64,000 nucleotides of DNA from Echiichthys vipera (GCA_963691815.1 OY829669.1:619019-683018), one strand, 5' to 3'; positions 9,663 to 22,484 are shown, counted from the stretch's first letter. Made by a program: numbers and translations. The notes: generated by a model from the letters alone, not told the origin.

Positions 9663-12600
9663 ATGATGACTCCAAAGATCGCCCTGACCGTTGGTGAGTG
9701 CGCTCTTTATTCACTTCATCACGACAAAGCGACGCAGCGTCCGGATTCAGACGATACAGAGACGCGTCGCAGAGAACCCGGCAGACCCAGAAACTAATTC
9801 AAAACAATCTTAAAACGACTAAAAACGACCAAAACACGACCTACAACAACTAAAAACGACCTAAAAAGACTAAAAACAACTTAAAACGACCCATAATGAG
9901 TAAAAACGACCCGAAAACCAGTGTTTATTACAGCGTCTCCCACAGCCAATCAGAGTCACACGTTCAGTTCCAGGAGCAGGAAGCTGTGGCTCCTTCAGAA
10001 TAAGAGCCCTGTGTGTGTAATGAGTGTTTTTGTATCGCAGGAAGCTGTGGCTCCTTCACAATAAGAGCCCTGTGTGTGTAACAAGTGTTTGTGTGTTGCA
10101 GCCCTGGCAGCTGGACTCCTCCTGCTTTCTGTAACTGGTGAGAAAGTCACACACACACACACACACACACTCACACCAAACACACACACTTTGATCACAT
10201 ATTGTGGTTGTTGACACACTGAGGACGACAGGACACGTGTGCTGACAGGAAACAGGAAACAGGAAACACGTCCAAACTGTTCATTTGTGTGTTTCAGACG
10301 CTCGACCCTCCGAGCCAGAGGACGGCTACAGGTGAGGACACGTCCTCATGTCTTCTCACACGTCCCTGTCTCACACCACGTCTGAGCTTTCATTCATGCG
10401 TTCACTCACTTCCTTATTCACGGAGTCTGTGTTTATGGACTTCTCCAGCTGATGTTTAGATGTTCTCCACTCATCGTTTGACTCTGTCCTCGTTCATGTT
10501 ATTGTCTGGTTCTTCATGTTTGTCATATTGAATGTTTCAGTAACAGATGTGATGTTACTGCCTTTCTCTTGTGAACCTCTGTTTGTCCACATGTTCATGT
10601 TTCTGTGTCCTCTGCTGTAGATTGTACCTCGCTGACTTGGAACAAAAGCTGGAGGAGCATGAAATGGTAAAATCCCCACCTTTCATTTGTGCTCATCATC
10701 ATTTTTGTCCACGCTAAAATCCTTGGTTTTGAATCCAACTGTGGTCCCGTCTTCAGGTGGCCTGGGCAGACCTGGTCGATAGATTGCACAAGGCTTTGGA
10801 AGGGTAAGAAGCGTCTGTTTGTGATTGGACGTCTCTTTAGACGCTTCTATGTTTCATGGATGACATCATCTGTCCTTCGACCGTCAGCCTCGTATTTCTG
10901 TGCACATGTACAACGTTGCTGAGGCTCCTGGGGACTCCATAGTTCTGCTGGGAGACTTCAAAGCCCACGTGGGCAAAGATGGAGACACCTGGAGAGGCGT
11001 GATTGGGAGGAACGGCCTCCCTGATCTAATCCCCAGCGTCTGTTGTTAGACTTGTGTGCTGGTCCTGGATCGTCTTTAACAAACACCGTGTTGGAACATA
11101 AGGAGGGAACGCTGGTGACCTCAGCTGATGAGGTCATCGGGCGGTGGTAGGACTTTAGAAGATTCACGGCCTCTTTTGTAGAGGGCGTGTTCGTCGGATT
11201 AATCGGATTTAGTCGAACATTGTTTGTTTGATTCTGTCCTCGTTCATGTTGTTGTCTGGTTCTTCATGTTTGTCATATTGAATGTTTCAGTAACAGATGT
11301 GATGTTACTGCCTTTCTCTTGTGAACCTCTGTTTGTACACATGTTCATGTTTCTGTGTCCTCTGCTCTAGATTGAACCTCGCTGAGGTGGACGAGCATCT
11401 GCAGGAGCACGGAGAGGTAAATTCCCCACCTTTCATTTGTGCTCGTCATCATTATTGTCCACGCTAAAATCCTTGGTTTTAACTCCAACTGTTGTTCCGT
11501 CTTCAGGCGACCGTGGCAGAGCTGGTCGATGAGGTGGCCACGACTTTGGGAGAGTAAGAAGCGTCTGTTTGTGATTGGACGTCTCTTTAGACGCTTCTGT
11601 GTTTCACAGATGACATCATCTGTCCCTCGACCATCAACCTCGTATTTCTGTGCACACGTACGACGTTGCTCAGGCTCCTCGTGCTCCTCGTTATCGTGTC
11701 CACGGCTTTGAACACGGCTGTCAGACGACTCCTCGCTCCTCTCGACCGGCCGCTCGACCGATGGTCTCAGCTGCAAACGAGATATTTAGTGCGTGAAATG
11801 AGACGTACGTTCTCACCGTTCTCATCGTTCTCACCGTTCTCACCGTTCTCCCCGTTTTCATCGTTCTCACCGTTCTCACCGTTCTCACCGTTCTCCCCGT
11901 TCTCCCCGTTCTCACCGTTCTCATCGTTCTCATCGTTCTCATCGTTCTCACCGTTCTCCCCGTTCTCACCGTTCTCATCGTTCTCATCGCTCTCATCGTT
12001 CTCATCGTTCTCACCGTTCTCACCGTTCTCACCGTTCTCACCGTTCTCACCGTCTGCGTCCTCGTGCTTTCATGTTCCTTTACGTTGGAATGAATGTCGA
12101 TCAAAGCGTCCTCTAGAGGGCGTCGCTCACATTCAAAAGTTACTCCGATAAAGTTTGACCCCAAGAAAGACGGAGACGACGGAGGAGAGGAGCATCCTGC
12201 TTTTGTTGAGAAGGACGCGAAATGGCGGGCAGCGACGTAGACGGCGGTGGTCGAGTGGTTGAGTAGTATATATATATATAAGTACAAGTCCATTTAGCAG
12301 TCCATTCACATGTGCTCCACAGACCACCGCTATCTACAACGCCAGCCGCATTTCAACCGTGTTTGTCACATTCACCCGTTCACACAGACGTTCACACTGA
12401 TGGCAGTGGACATCTACAGACCATCTAATGTCACCACTCACACCACATTCACTCACCCATGCGCAGCACGGGGAGCAATTCGGGGGTTTAATGGGTTTTT
12501 AGGGTTCTTTAGTGAATGTTTCAGTAACAGATGTGATGTTACTGCCTTTCTCTTGTGAACCTCTGTTTGTCCATATGTTCATGTTTCTGTGTCCTCCGCT

Positions 12601-14191
12601 GTAGTTTGTTCCTCGCTGAGGTGGAACATGAAATGCAGCAGCACGAAGCGGTAAAGTCCCCACCTTTCGTTTGTGCTCATCATCATTATTGTCCACGCTA
12701 AAATCCTTGGTTTTAAATCATACTGTTGTTTGTTTACAGACGACCGTGGAAGTGCTGGTCGACGCCGTGTCCGAGGCTTTGGAAGGGTAAGAAGCGTCTG
12801 TTTGTGATTGGACGTCTCTTTAGATGCTTCTGTGTTTCGTGGATGACATCATCTGTCCCTCGACCGTCAGCCTCGTATTTCTGTGCACACGTACGACGTT
12901 GCTGAGGCTCCTCGTGCTCCTCGTTATCGTGTTTTCCACCCCGAGTTCCAACGAGACAATCACACCAATCATGAGGCCCTTTCTCTCCAAAACTTGACAT
13001 CGCATGATTTTATCATATATAAAACTTTAGACACTTCAAACAGACTGATCTGAAGCCCAATGGTGGGTCCCTGACCCTCACACACCACAGAACCCGGAGG
13101 GACACTTGTGTGATGATGAAGTGATGTGTTTAGTGAAGTCATGAAGCTGCTGAACTGACACAAACTCTCTTGTGTGTCTCCTGCTGATGTTTAGAGCTCC
13201 AGAGGTCCAAACCAAGTAAGAAACGTTTAAGTAACACGATGAAGAATATGAGGAGGAGGAGGAGGAGGAGGAGGAGGAGGAGGTCACCATCTACAAAGAC
13301 TGAATGCACCTGATTGGACGCTGCCGGGGCTCAACGTTCACTAAACACTGGATGTGATTGGTTCCCAGTTGAATGTCTCACACAGATCATGACGATGCTC
13401 AGATATGATGAGATGTCTCCTCTCATACAAACGTGAAGTGATGAAGTGATGTCACATGGATCCAGATCATCTGGGACACATCCATGACTGTGTTATTCAC
13501 TGATCAGCTGATCCATGGGAACCAATCACATCAAGTCATTAGTTCAACACGAGCAACAGGAAGTCCTGATCCTCGCTCAGTCATCACTTTATCGTTTCTT
13601 CACATTTGACTCTCAAATATTTTGCTCATATTTTGTGTGAAGTCATAATGAAAATCCTCTTCTGTGTCTTCTGCTGCAGGTTTGACAATTACATGAAAGC
13701 GCTGAAGGTAAAACTCTTCTTCTTCTTCTTCTTCTTCTTCTTCTTCTTCTTCTTCTTCTATTTATTCTTCTCCTTCTTCTTATTTGTATTCAGAGGCAAG
13801 ATCAAAGGGTTTTTGTACACTCACACACTTTCTGATCATCAACTCAATGTTTTCTGTAAACATTCAGCTCATTTCAAAGATCTGTGGTTTGTCTATGCCT
13901 CACACGGGGCACCAACGAATGGTAGGATAGATCCTACCATCAGGATTAAGCATTTATATGAATGAATCCCCTTTTTAATCATTAATTAGACTATTTATTG
14001 TTCACGCAATGACATAAAGCTGAATATATGAAAAAGTATGAATGGGGTTGAAAGACAGAAGAGGTGAAAAAGATGAACATTTCGATCGTTTAATGTTTTT
14101 TTTGTAGCTTAAAGTATGCAGCGGCAAGAGGCGACTGAAAAATGTACAGAAGAAGAATAAAAATAAAAATGAATTACAAAGATCAGTTTAA
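9663..14191 (+). CDS. Secreted helical-repeat protein, copy B (complete, 12 exons)
   Basis: Exons: 9663-9693, 10102-10137, 10298-10331, 10621-10666, 10757-10803, 11371-11416, 11507-11553, 12605-12650, 12740-12786, 13195-13215, 13680-13707 and 14108-14191. They sum to 513 nt, a 170-residue frame plus TAA, with GT-AG junctions and consistent phase throughout. Order: signal peptide (about residues 1-24), acidic linker (ARPSEPEDGYR), three exon-pair modules (start LYLADLEQ, LNLAEVDE, LFLAEVEH), a short linker (APEVQTK), FDNYMKALK, and a basic tail holding the only Cys and the motif CSGKRR. Gly-Lys-Arg-Arg is the classic signal for prohormone cleavage and C-terminal amidation, but its use here is inference. 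Modules are rich in Leu, Glu, Val and His and should be amphipathic helices. The first of two adjacent ATGs was taken as the start. AATAAA lies at 14487-14492. Not recognised as a named family. Confidence 0.75.
9800..9912. repeat. Degenerate AAAAACGACC repeat, copy B intron 1
   Basis: Shorter counterpart of the tract at 3700-3900, in gene orientation. Confidence 0.65.
10925..11180 (+). mobile_element. RTE-type LINE relic in copy B intron
   Basis: Same insertion site as in copy A, in gene orientation. The DFxAHVGKDGDTWRG segment is present, but several hundred bases of the A relic are missing, so the element joins directly to the SADEVIGR-like segment. Confidence 0.7.
11812..12055. repeat. 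9-bp minisatellite in copy B intron
   Basis: About 27 copies of TTCTCACCG and variants (TCATCG, TCCCCG), between modules 2 and 3. Because the unit is a multiple of three, it gives long spurious open frames. Confidence 0.9.
12262..12470 (+). mobile_element. MITE-like repeat remnant in an intron of copy B
   Basis: Same repeat as at 1030-1271, but only one arm of the hairpin is left, apparently through a deletion of about 70 bases shared with copy C. Confidence 0.45.
13718..13757. repeat. (TTC)n microsatellite, copy B
   Basis: Begins 10 bases after the donor of exon 11. The matching tract in C is 29023-29063. In D the tract has replaced the donor. Confidence 0.9.
13832..13990 (+). repeat. Dispersed ~150-base repeat, intron of copy B
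   Basis: Contains ATCAACTCAATGTTTTCTG, then GGTTTGTCTATGCCTCACAC and AGGATTAAGCATTTATATGA. Seven copies were seen: here, 15205-15335, 16137-16340, 29137-29296, 30489-30605, 32018-32190 and 35712-35870. Most follow a microsatellite. Class not recognised. Confidence 0.7.
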
Positions 14192-14486
14192 CAAAAGCTG
14201 GAACAACAAGAATAACAATAATAATAAATACAGGTTCAAAGGGAAAGTGTTGATGTCGACAGAAGACAGAAACTAACAAGTTTGTTCTTGTGTTTTCACT
14301 CTGATCCTGTTCAGGAGTGGAAGGAAGCATCTGCTCCGATTGAAGCATGATGTATGAACTCTAGCTACATCATCTACATCTCTACATCATCCATGCATAG
14401 AGTATATATATATATTCATATACTCAACTATATATATGCTGAACTTGTTCATGTAGAGAAACTCTTTCTTTTCCTCTGATAATTTT

Positions 14487-14492
14487 AATAAA
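14487..14492 (+). terminator. Poly(A) signal of copy B
   Basis: AATAAA about 300 bases after the stop codon. The same sequence and spacing occur after C (29775-29780) and in D (36392-36397). AATAAA-like strings inside the last coding exon are alternatives. Confidence 0.45.
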
Positions 14493-14499
14493 TGCATTG

Positions 14500-15204
14500 A
14501 AAGAATCTGCACACTCCACTGTCTGAGTTATTTACCCAAACATGAAATGATCCTGGAAACACGCTCAACAACTGGGATGAAATATTCAACATTTTGGGAA
14601 CAACAACGTGAAAGACCACGGATGAACTGAAGTTTTATTCAGCGACCTGCAGAAACCGTAGCTCCTGATTGGTCCTACATTTTCCTCCAGCAGCGGGTTA
14701 TATCTCTTGTTTTTAAGCTGGTCCGTTTGAACCACAGACTGTAAAAAAATAATTCCCCCATGGGTTTGTAGATTTTAAAGTCAAGTTCAGAGCAACAGCT
14801 CCAGAAGTCCGGCGACGTAATACAATGAACCTTAAACTGCTCTGAGGGACAAGGTCGAACACACGTCAGACTCTGACCAGGAGAACGCCGTTCATGTGAC
14901 AATGATGCTGATGTAACAGACGCACGTATTTTAACCCAAGCTCCGCCTCTTACAAGTACTCCATTACCTCAGAGTTTTTCCTCTCATTCTAGTTTGGCAA
15001 CTAAAGAGTTAACTCCTCAGGGTAACAACTGTTCACAGCTTCATATTGTCACACACAGAACCTTCATGGCACGGCAGACGAAAGTTTAATCAAAGTAATT
15101 TAATTACAAGACAGACTTTGCACTACTTTTAAAGAAGAGCAGTGAAGCACTGTGTCCCACAATGCAACACTATTAGACTAGGATTATTCCCATGTCAAAT
15201 TTCT
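14500..15204. other. 3' flank of copy B, no gene recognised
   Basis: Non-repetitive stretch duplicated behind copy C (29790-30488). A minus-strand frame at 14675-14902 (75 codons) is not preserved convincingly and is not called. Confidence 0.5.
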
Positions 15205-15335
15205 GATTATCAACTCAATGTTTGTCTGTAAACATTCAGCTCATTTCGCAGAGCTGTGGTTTGTCTATGCCTCACACGGGGCACCAAAAATGTAAGGAAT
15301 GATATGAAGGTAGAATATTTTACATCCATACTAAC
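15205..15335 (+). repeat. Dispersed ~150-base repeat, B-C spacer
   Basis: Another copy of the ATCAACTCAATG / TATGCCTCACACGGGGCACC repeat. Confidence 0.65.
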
Positions 15336-15357
15336 CTCATCCCCCTTCACACCATTC

Positions 15358-15536
15358 ATCCCTGACCATCAACCCACGTCCTTCATTCCCGAGGATCGAC
15401 CAAGGTCCTTCATCCCAGACGATCGACCCAAGTCCATCATTCCCGACGATCTACCCAGGTCCTTCATCCCTGAGGATTGCCCCACATCCTTCATCCCCGA
15501 AGATCGACCCACATACTTCATCCCAGATGATCGACC
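15358..15536. repeat. Short diverged 27-bp minisatellite
   Basis: About six diverged units (CGACCCAAGTCC, TTCATCCC) in gene orientation. They end exactly at the LTR remnant. The counterpart in the C-D spacer is 30650-30852, with one more unit. Confidence 0.85.
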
Positions 15537-15700
15537 TGTAGTGTTTTAAAAGGATCTATTTCTTTAGGTGTAATCACTCCCCATGTGCATTGTTTGCCCT
15601 ATTGGTGGTTCGGCATGCGCAGTGATATTCATGTTCTACATTAAAAGTGAACTGAGTGAACTTCATCTCCGTTTGAGAATAATACATTTATTATTATGTA
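15537..15700 (+). mobile_element. 5' remnant of a candidate LTR
   Basis: Matches the first ~165 bases of the element at 30853-31457, beginning TGTAGTGTTTTAAAAGG and holding the GCATGCGCAGTG segment, then joins GTCGTAAAGACAC. The missing part is bounded by the triplet GTC in the complete copy. Confidence 0.55.
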
Positions 15701-15718
15701 GTCGTAAAGACACGACAC

Positions 15719-15900
15719 GACCCGTGGCCTTCATCCCCGACGATTGACCCACAACCTTCATCACCGACGATCGCCCCACGACCTTCATCGCGATCGACCA
15801 TCTCATCATTCCCTCAACCCTTTTTTCATCCCACCTAAACGAACCCTCACCCAACCTTCTTGCATTCCCAAGCTATTATAATTAAACTTCTCCAATATTG
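15719..15900. repeat. Minisatellite tail and diverged spacer flank
   Basis: Three 27-bp units (15719-15800), then a diverged partial version of the spacer flank (CCCACCTAAACGAACCCTCA ... CTTCTTGCATTCCC). The counterpart is 31484-31680. Confidence 0.75.
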
Positions 15901-15982
15901 TATAATGGTGTGGTCTTGTTAGTTAACTTTGCAGACATCCATATAAAACACATCCACCTAGGAGTAGGTCACTACCTCAAAC

Positions 15983-16135
<153 letters not shown>

Positions 16136-16136
16136 T

Positions 16137-16861
16137 GCAGATCATCAACCCAATGTTTTTTCCGTAAACATTTAGCTCATTTCAAAGAGTTCTGGTTTGT
16201 CTATGCCTCACACGGGTCACCAAAGAATGTCGGGAATAATATGAAGGAAGGAAAAATTCCTACCATAAGGATTAAGCATTTATATGAATTAACCACCCTT
16301 TTAATTATTAATTAGGCTAATTATTTTTACTTGCTAAAAAGGCACTTGCCAATATCTACAGGGTGGTTATTAAACTTTAGCAAAGGTGTAATACCCATTA
16401 AAGTAGAAGAATACTTTTCTTTTTAAATCATCCCCCTCTCATTCCTAAATCCAATTAATTGCATATACTATCCCAAACAGCTCGTCGGAGCACCAGCCCC
16501 TCTATTTCATTACACCCCTGCATAGACGTGTTAATCAGACCCACGCAACACAGAAGCCCATATCGCTCCAAACACTCACCATCGGCAGATGACCACCTCA
16601 TCCCCGTCATCCAGACCAGACGTGCTGGATACATCTTCTCCCCCATCATCCCAACTCTTGAAGTATGTTCGTCTTAGCAATTTTGGTTTCCAGTTCCCAA
16701 ATACCCTCTGGTCGTCCCAAAAAGCGATATCCGAACGGTCCATTCTCGTCTCATCCAATGAAGTGTTGGGGGTTGATGAACACACATCAAGGTGGAACCC
16801 CCCTCTGAGGCCCGCTCCCTGGGCAGGTGTGACATCCACACAAACCTCAACCTTCTTCGCA
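16137..16861 (+). repeat. Dispersed repeat plus composite spacer block, copy 2
   Basis: The dispersed repeat (16137-16340) runs into the AT-rich linker and the composite block (16340-16861), inverted relative to 6851-7422 and therefore in B gene orientation. The minisatellite follows at once. Confidence 0.75.
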
Positions 16862-19800
16862 CCATTCATCCCCGATGATCGACCCACGTCCTTCATCCCC
16901 AACGATCGACCCACGACCTTCATCCTCGACGATGGACCCACATACTTCATCCCCAACGATTGACCCACATCCTTCATCCCCAATGATCCACCCACGTCCT
17001 TCATCCTCGACGTTCGACCCACGTCCTTCAGCCTTGATGTTAGACCTACGTCCTTCATCTCCAACGATCCACTAACGTCCTTCATCCCCGACGATCGACC
17101 CATGTCCTTCATCCATGACGATTGACCCATTACCTTCATCCTCGACGTTTGACCTGCTATCATCATCCCAAACAATCGACCCACGTCCTTCATCCTCGAC
17201 GTTCGACCCACTATCATCATCCCAAACGATCGACCCACGTCCTTCAACCCCGACTATCAAACCACTATCTTCATCCCCAACGATCGACCCACGTCTTTCA
17301 TACCTAACGATCGACCCACATCCTTCATCCCCTACCATCGACCCACTATCTTCATGCCCAACGATCGGCCGACGACCTTCATCCATGACGATCGACCCAC
17401 GACCTTCATCCTTGACGTTCGACCCACTGTCTTCATCCCCAACGATCGACCTACATCCTTCATCCACGACGATCGACCCACGACCTTCATCCTCGACGTT
17501 CGACCCACTATCTTCATCCTTAACGATCGACCCACTATCTTCATCCCCAACGATCGACCGACGACCTTCATCCACGACAATCGACCCACGACCTTCATCC
17601 TTGACGTTCGACCCACTATCTTCATCCCCAACGATCAACAACGACCTTCATCCCCAACGATCCACCCACAACCTTCATCCTCGACGTTCGACCCACTATC
17701 TTCATCCCCAACGATCGACCTACATCCTTCATCCACGACGATCGACCCACGACCTTCATCCTCGACGTTCGACCCACTATCTTCATCCTTAACGATCGAC
17801 CCACTATCTTCATGCCCAACGATCGACCGACGACCTTCATCCACGACGATCGACCCACGACCTTCGTCCTTGACGTTCGACCCACTATCTTCATCCCAAA
17901 CGATCAACAACGACCTTCATCCCCAACGATCCACCCACGACCTTCATCCTCGACGTTCGACCCACTATCTTCATCCCAAACGATCAACAACGACCTTCAT
18001 CCCAAACGATCGACCCACGTCCTTCATCCTCGACGTTCGACCCACGACCTTCATCCTCGACGTTCGATCTAGACCTTTATCCTCGAGGATCGACCCACGA
18101 CCTTCATCCCCAACGATCGACCCACATCCTTTATCCTTGAGGATTGACCCACTATCTTCATCTCCAACAATGGACCCACGTCATTCATCCCCAGACGATT
18201 GATCAACGTCCTTCATCCCCAGACAATCGACCCACGTCCTTCATCCCAGATGATGGACCCACGTCCTTCGTCTAGACGATCGACCCACGTCCTTCATCCC
18301 AGACAATCGACCAATATCCTTCATCCCCGACGATCAACCCACGTCCTTCATCCATGATGATCGACCCACGTCCTTCATCCATATTGATCGACCCACGTCT
18401 TTCAACCACGACGATCGACCCACGTCTTTGATTCAAGACGATCGACCCACGTCCTTCATCCAAGACGTTCGTCATCCTTGATGTTCGACCCACTATCTTC
18501 ATCCCCAACGATCAACCCACGTCCTTCATCCTCGACGTTCAACTTACTATCATCATCCCCAACGATTTACCCACGTCCTTCATCCCCAATGATCGACCCA
18601 TGTCCTTCATCCCCGACGATCGACCCACAACTTTCATCCTCGACGTTTGACCCACGACCTTCATCCTCGACGATCGACCCATGACCTTTATCCTTGAGGA
18701 TTGACCCACTATCTTCATCACCAACGATCGACCCACATCCTTCATCCCCAGACGATCGACCCACGTCCTTCGTCCCAAACGATCAACAACGACCTTCATC
18801 CCCAACGATCCACCCACGACCTTCATCCTCGACGTTCGACCCACTATCTTCATCCCCAACGATCGACCTACATCCTTCATCCCCAGACGATCGACCCACG
18901 ATTTACCCACGTCCTTCATCCCCAATGATCGACCCACGTCCTTCATCCCCGACGATCGACCCACGACTTTCATCCTCGACGTTTGACCCACGACCTTCAT
19001 CCTCGACGATCGACCCATGACCTTTATCCTTGAGGATTGACCCACTATCTTCATCACCAACGATCGACCCACATCCTTCATCCCCAGACGATCGACCCAC
19101 GTCCTTCGTCCCAAACGATCAACAACGACCTTCATCCCCAACGATCCACCCACGACCTTCATCCTCGACGTTCGACCCACATCCTTCAACCCAGACGATC
19201 GACCCAAGTCCTTCTTCCCGATGATCGACCTACGTCCTTCATCCCACACAATTGACCCACATCCTTCATCCCCAGACGATCGACCCACATCCTTCAACCC
19301 AGACGATCGACCCACGTCCTTCGTCCCGACGATCGACCTACGTCCTTCATCCCAGACAATTGACCCACGACCTTCATCCTCGGTGTTCAACCCACGACTT
19401 TCCTCCTAGAGGATCGACCCATGACCTTCATCCCCAACTATCGACCCACGTCTTTCATCCCCAGATGATCGACCCACGTCCTTCATCCCCAAGCGATCGA
19501 CCCACTCCTTCATCCCAGACGATCGACCCACGTCCTTCATCCTCGACGTTCAACTCACTATCATCATCCCCAACGATTTACCCACGTCCTTCATCCCCAA
19601 TGATCGACCCACGTCCTTCATCCCCGACGATCGACCCACGACTTTCATCCTCGACGTTCGACCCACGACCTTCATCCTCGACGATCGACCCATGACCTTT
19701 ATCCTTGAGGATTGACCCACTATCTTCATCCCCAACGATCGACCCACATCCTTCATCCCCAGACGATCAACCCACATCCTTCAACCCAGACGATCGACCC

Positions 19801-22484
19801 ACGTCCTTCGTCCCGACGATCGACCTACGTCCTTCATCCCAGACAATTGACCCAAGACCTTCATCATCGGTGTTCAACCCACGACTTTCCTCCTAGAGGA
19901 TCGACCCACGACCTTCATCCCCAACGATCGACCCACGTCTTTCATCCCCAGATGATCGACCCACGTCCTTCATCCCCAAACGATCGACCCACGTCCTTCA
20001 TCCCAGACGATCGATCCACGTCCTTCGTCCCGACGATCGACCCACGTCCTTCATCCCCAAACGACCGACCCACGTCCTTCATCCCAGACGATCGACCCAC
20101 GTCCTTCGTCCAGACGATCGACTTACATCCTTCATCCCCAAACGACCGACCCACGTCCTTCATCCCAGACAATCGACCCACGTCCTTCATCCATGATGAT
20201 CGACCCACGTCCTTCATCCTCGAAGATAGACCCACGTCCTTCATCCCCAACGATCGACCCACAACTTTCATCCATGACGATCGACCTACATCCTTCATCC
20301 ATGACGATCGACCCACGACCTTCATCCTCAACGTTCGACCCACTATCTTCATCCTTAACGATCGACCCACTATCTTCATGCCCAACGATCGACCGACGAC
20401 CTTCATCCACAACGATCGACCCACGACCTTCATCCTTGACGTTCGACCCACTATCTTCATCCCAAACGATCAACAACGACCTTCATCCCCAACGATCCAC
20501 CCATGACCTTCATCCTCGACGTTCGACCCACTATCTTCATCCCCAACGATCGACCTACATCCTTCATCCACGACGATCGACCCACGACCTTCATCCTCGA
20601 CGTTCGACCCACTATCTTCATCCTTAACGATCGACCCACTATCTTCATGCCCAACGATCGACAGACGACCTTCATCCACGGCGATCGACCCACGACCTTC
20701 ATCCTTGACGTTTCACCCACTATCTTCATCCCAAACGATCAACAACGACCTTCATCCCTAAGGATCCACCCACTATCTTCATCCTCGACATTCGACCCAC
20801 TATCTTCATCCCAAACGATCAACAACGACCTTCATCCCAAACGATCGACCCACGTCCTTCATCCTCGACGTTCGACCCACGACCTTCATCCTCAACGTTC
20901 GACCCTTGTCCTTCATCCTCGACGTTCGATCTAGACCTTTATCCTTGAGGATCGACCCACGACCTTCATCCCCGACGATCGATCCACAACCTTCATCCTC
21001 AAGGATTGACCCACTATCTTCATCTCCAACGATCGACCCACGTCATTCATCCCCAGATGATCGACCCACGTCCTTCATCCCCAGACGATTGACCTACGTC
21101 CTTCATCCCCAGACAATTGACCCACGTCCTTCATCCCAGATGATGGATCCACGTCCTTCGTCTAGACGATCGACCCACATCCTTCATCCCAGACAATCGA
21201 CCAATATCCTTCATCCCCGACGATCAACCCACGTCCTTCATCCATGATGATCGACCCACGTCCTTCATCCATATTGATCGACCCACGTCTTTCAACCACG
21301 ACGATCGACCCACGTCCTTGATTCAAGACGATCGACCCACGTCCTTCATCCCCAATGATCGACCCACGTCCTTCATCCCCAATGATCGACCCACGTCCTT
21401 CATCCCCGACGATCAACCCACGTCCTTCATCCCCAATGATCGACCCACGTCCTTCATCCCCGACGATCGACCCACGACTTTCATTCCTCGACGTTCGACC
21501 CACGACCTTCATCCTCGACGATCGACCCATGACCTTTATCCTTGAGGATTGACCCAATATCCTTCATCCCCGACGATCAACCCACGTCCTTCATCCATGA
21601 TGATCGACCCACGTCCTTCATCCATATTGATCGACCCACGTCTTTCAACCACGACGATCGACCCACGTCCTTGATTCAAGACGATCGACCCACGTCCTTC
21701 ATCCAAGACGTTCGTCATCCTTGATGTTCGACCCACTATCTTCATCCCCAACGATCAACCCACGTCCTTCATCCTCGACATTCGACCCACGACCTTCATC
21801 CTCGACGTTCAACTCACTATCATCATCCCCAACGATTTACCCACGTCCTTCATCCCCAATGATCGACCCACGTCCTTCATCCCCGACGATCGACCCACGA
21901 CTTTCATTCCTCGACGTTCGACCCACGACCTTCATCCTCGACGATCGACCCATGACCTTTATCCTTGAGGATTGACCCAATATCTTCATCCCCAACGATC
22001 GACCCACATCCTTCATCCCCAGACGATCGACCCACATCCTTCAACCCAGACGATCGACCCACGTCCTTCGTCCCGACGATCGACCTACGTCCTTCATCCC
22101 AGACAATTGACCCACGACCTTCATCCTTGATGTTCAACCCACGACTTTCCTCCTAGAGGATCGACCCACGACCTTCATCCCCAACGATCGACCCACGTCT
22201 TTCATCCCCAACGATCGACCCACGTCCTTCATCCCCAAACGATCGACCCACGTCCTTCATCCCAGACGATCGACCCACGTCCTTCGTCCCGACGATCGAC
22301 CCACGTCCTTCATCCCCAAACGATCGACCCACGTCCTTCATCCCAGACGATCGACCCACGTCCTTCGTCCAGACGATCGACTTACATCCTTCATCCCAGA
22401 CAATCGACCCACGTCCTTCATCCTCGAAGATCGACCCACGTCCTTCATCCCCGACAATCGACCCACGTCTTTTATCGCGATCGA
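16862..22484. repeat. 27-bp minisatellite, block 3 (largest)
   Basis: About 208 units, read here as CGACCCACGTCC / TTCATCCCCGACGAT. Higher-order duplications are visible: 18590-18780 resembles 18920-19120, 19560-19960 resembles 21830-22200, and 18290-18480 resembles 21170-21340 and 21560-21720. Open frames of up to about 280 codons on both strands reflect the 27-base period. Confidence 0.95.

Noticed and set aside
13606..13965. 119-codon frame with poly-Phe next to the FDNYM exon of copy B (also 28912-29271)
   Set aside because: It reads through a good GT donor into the TTC microsatellite and a dispersed repeat. The spliced model gives a longer consistent protein.
9663..14191. Assignment to the neuropeptide Y family
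   Set aside because: The leader, a SEPE/DGY segment and a GKRR motif recall NPY-type precursors, but no PP-fold signature or RY-amide end is present and the exon layout differs.
14675..14902. 75-codon minus-strand frame behind copy B
   Set aside because: No recognisable domain, and there are differences in the duplicate behind copy C. A gene on the minus strand cannot be excluded but is not supported.
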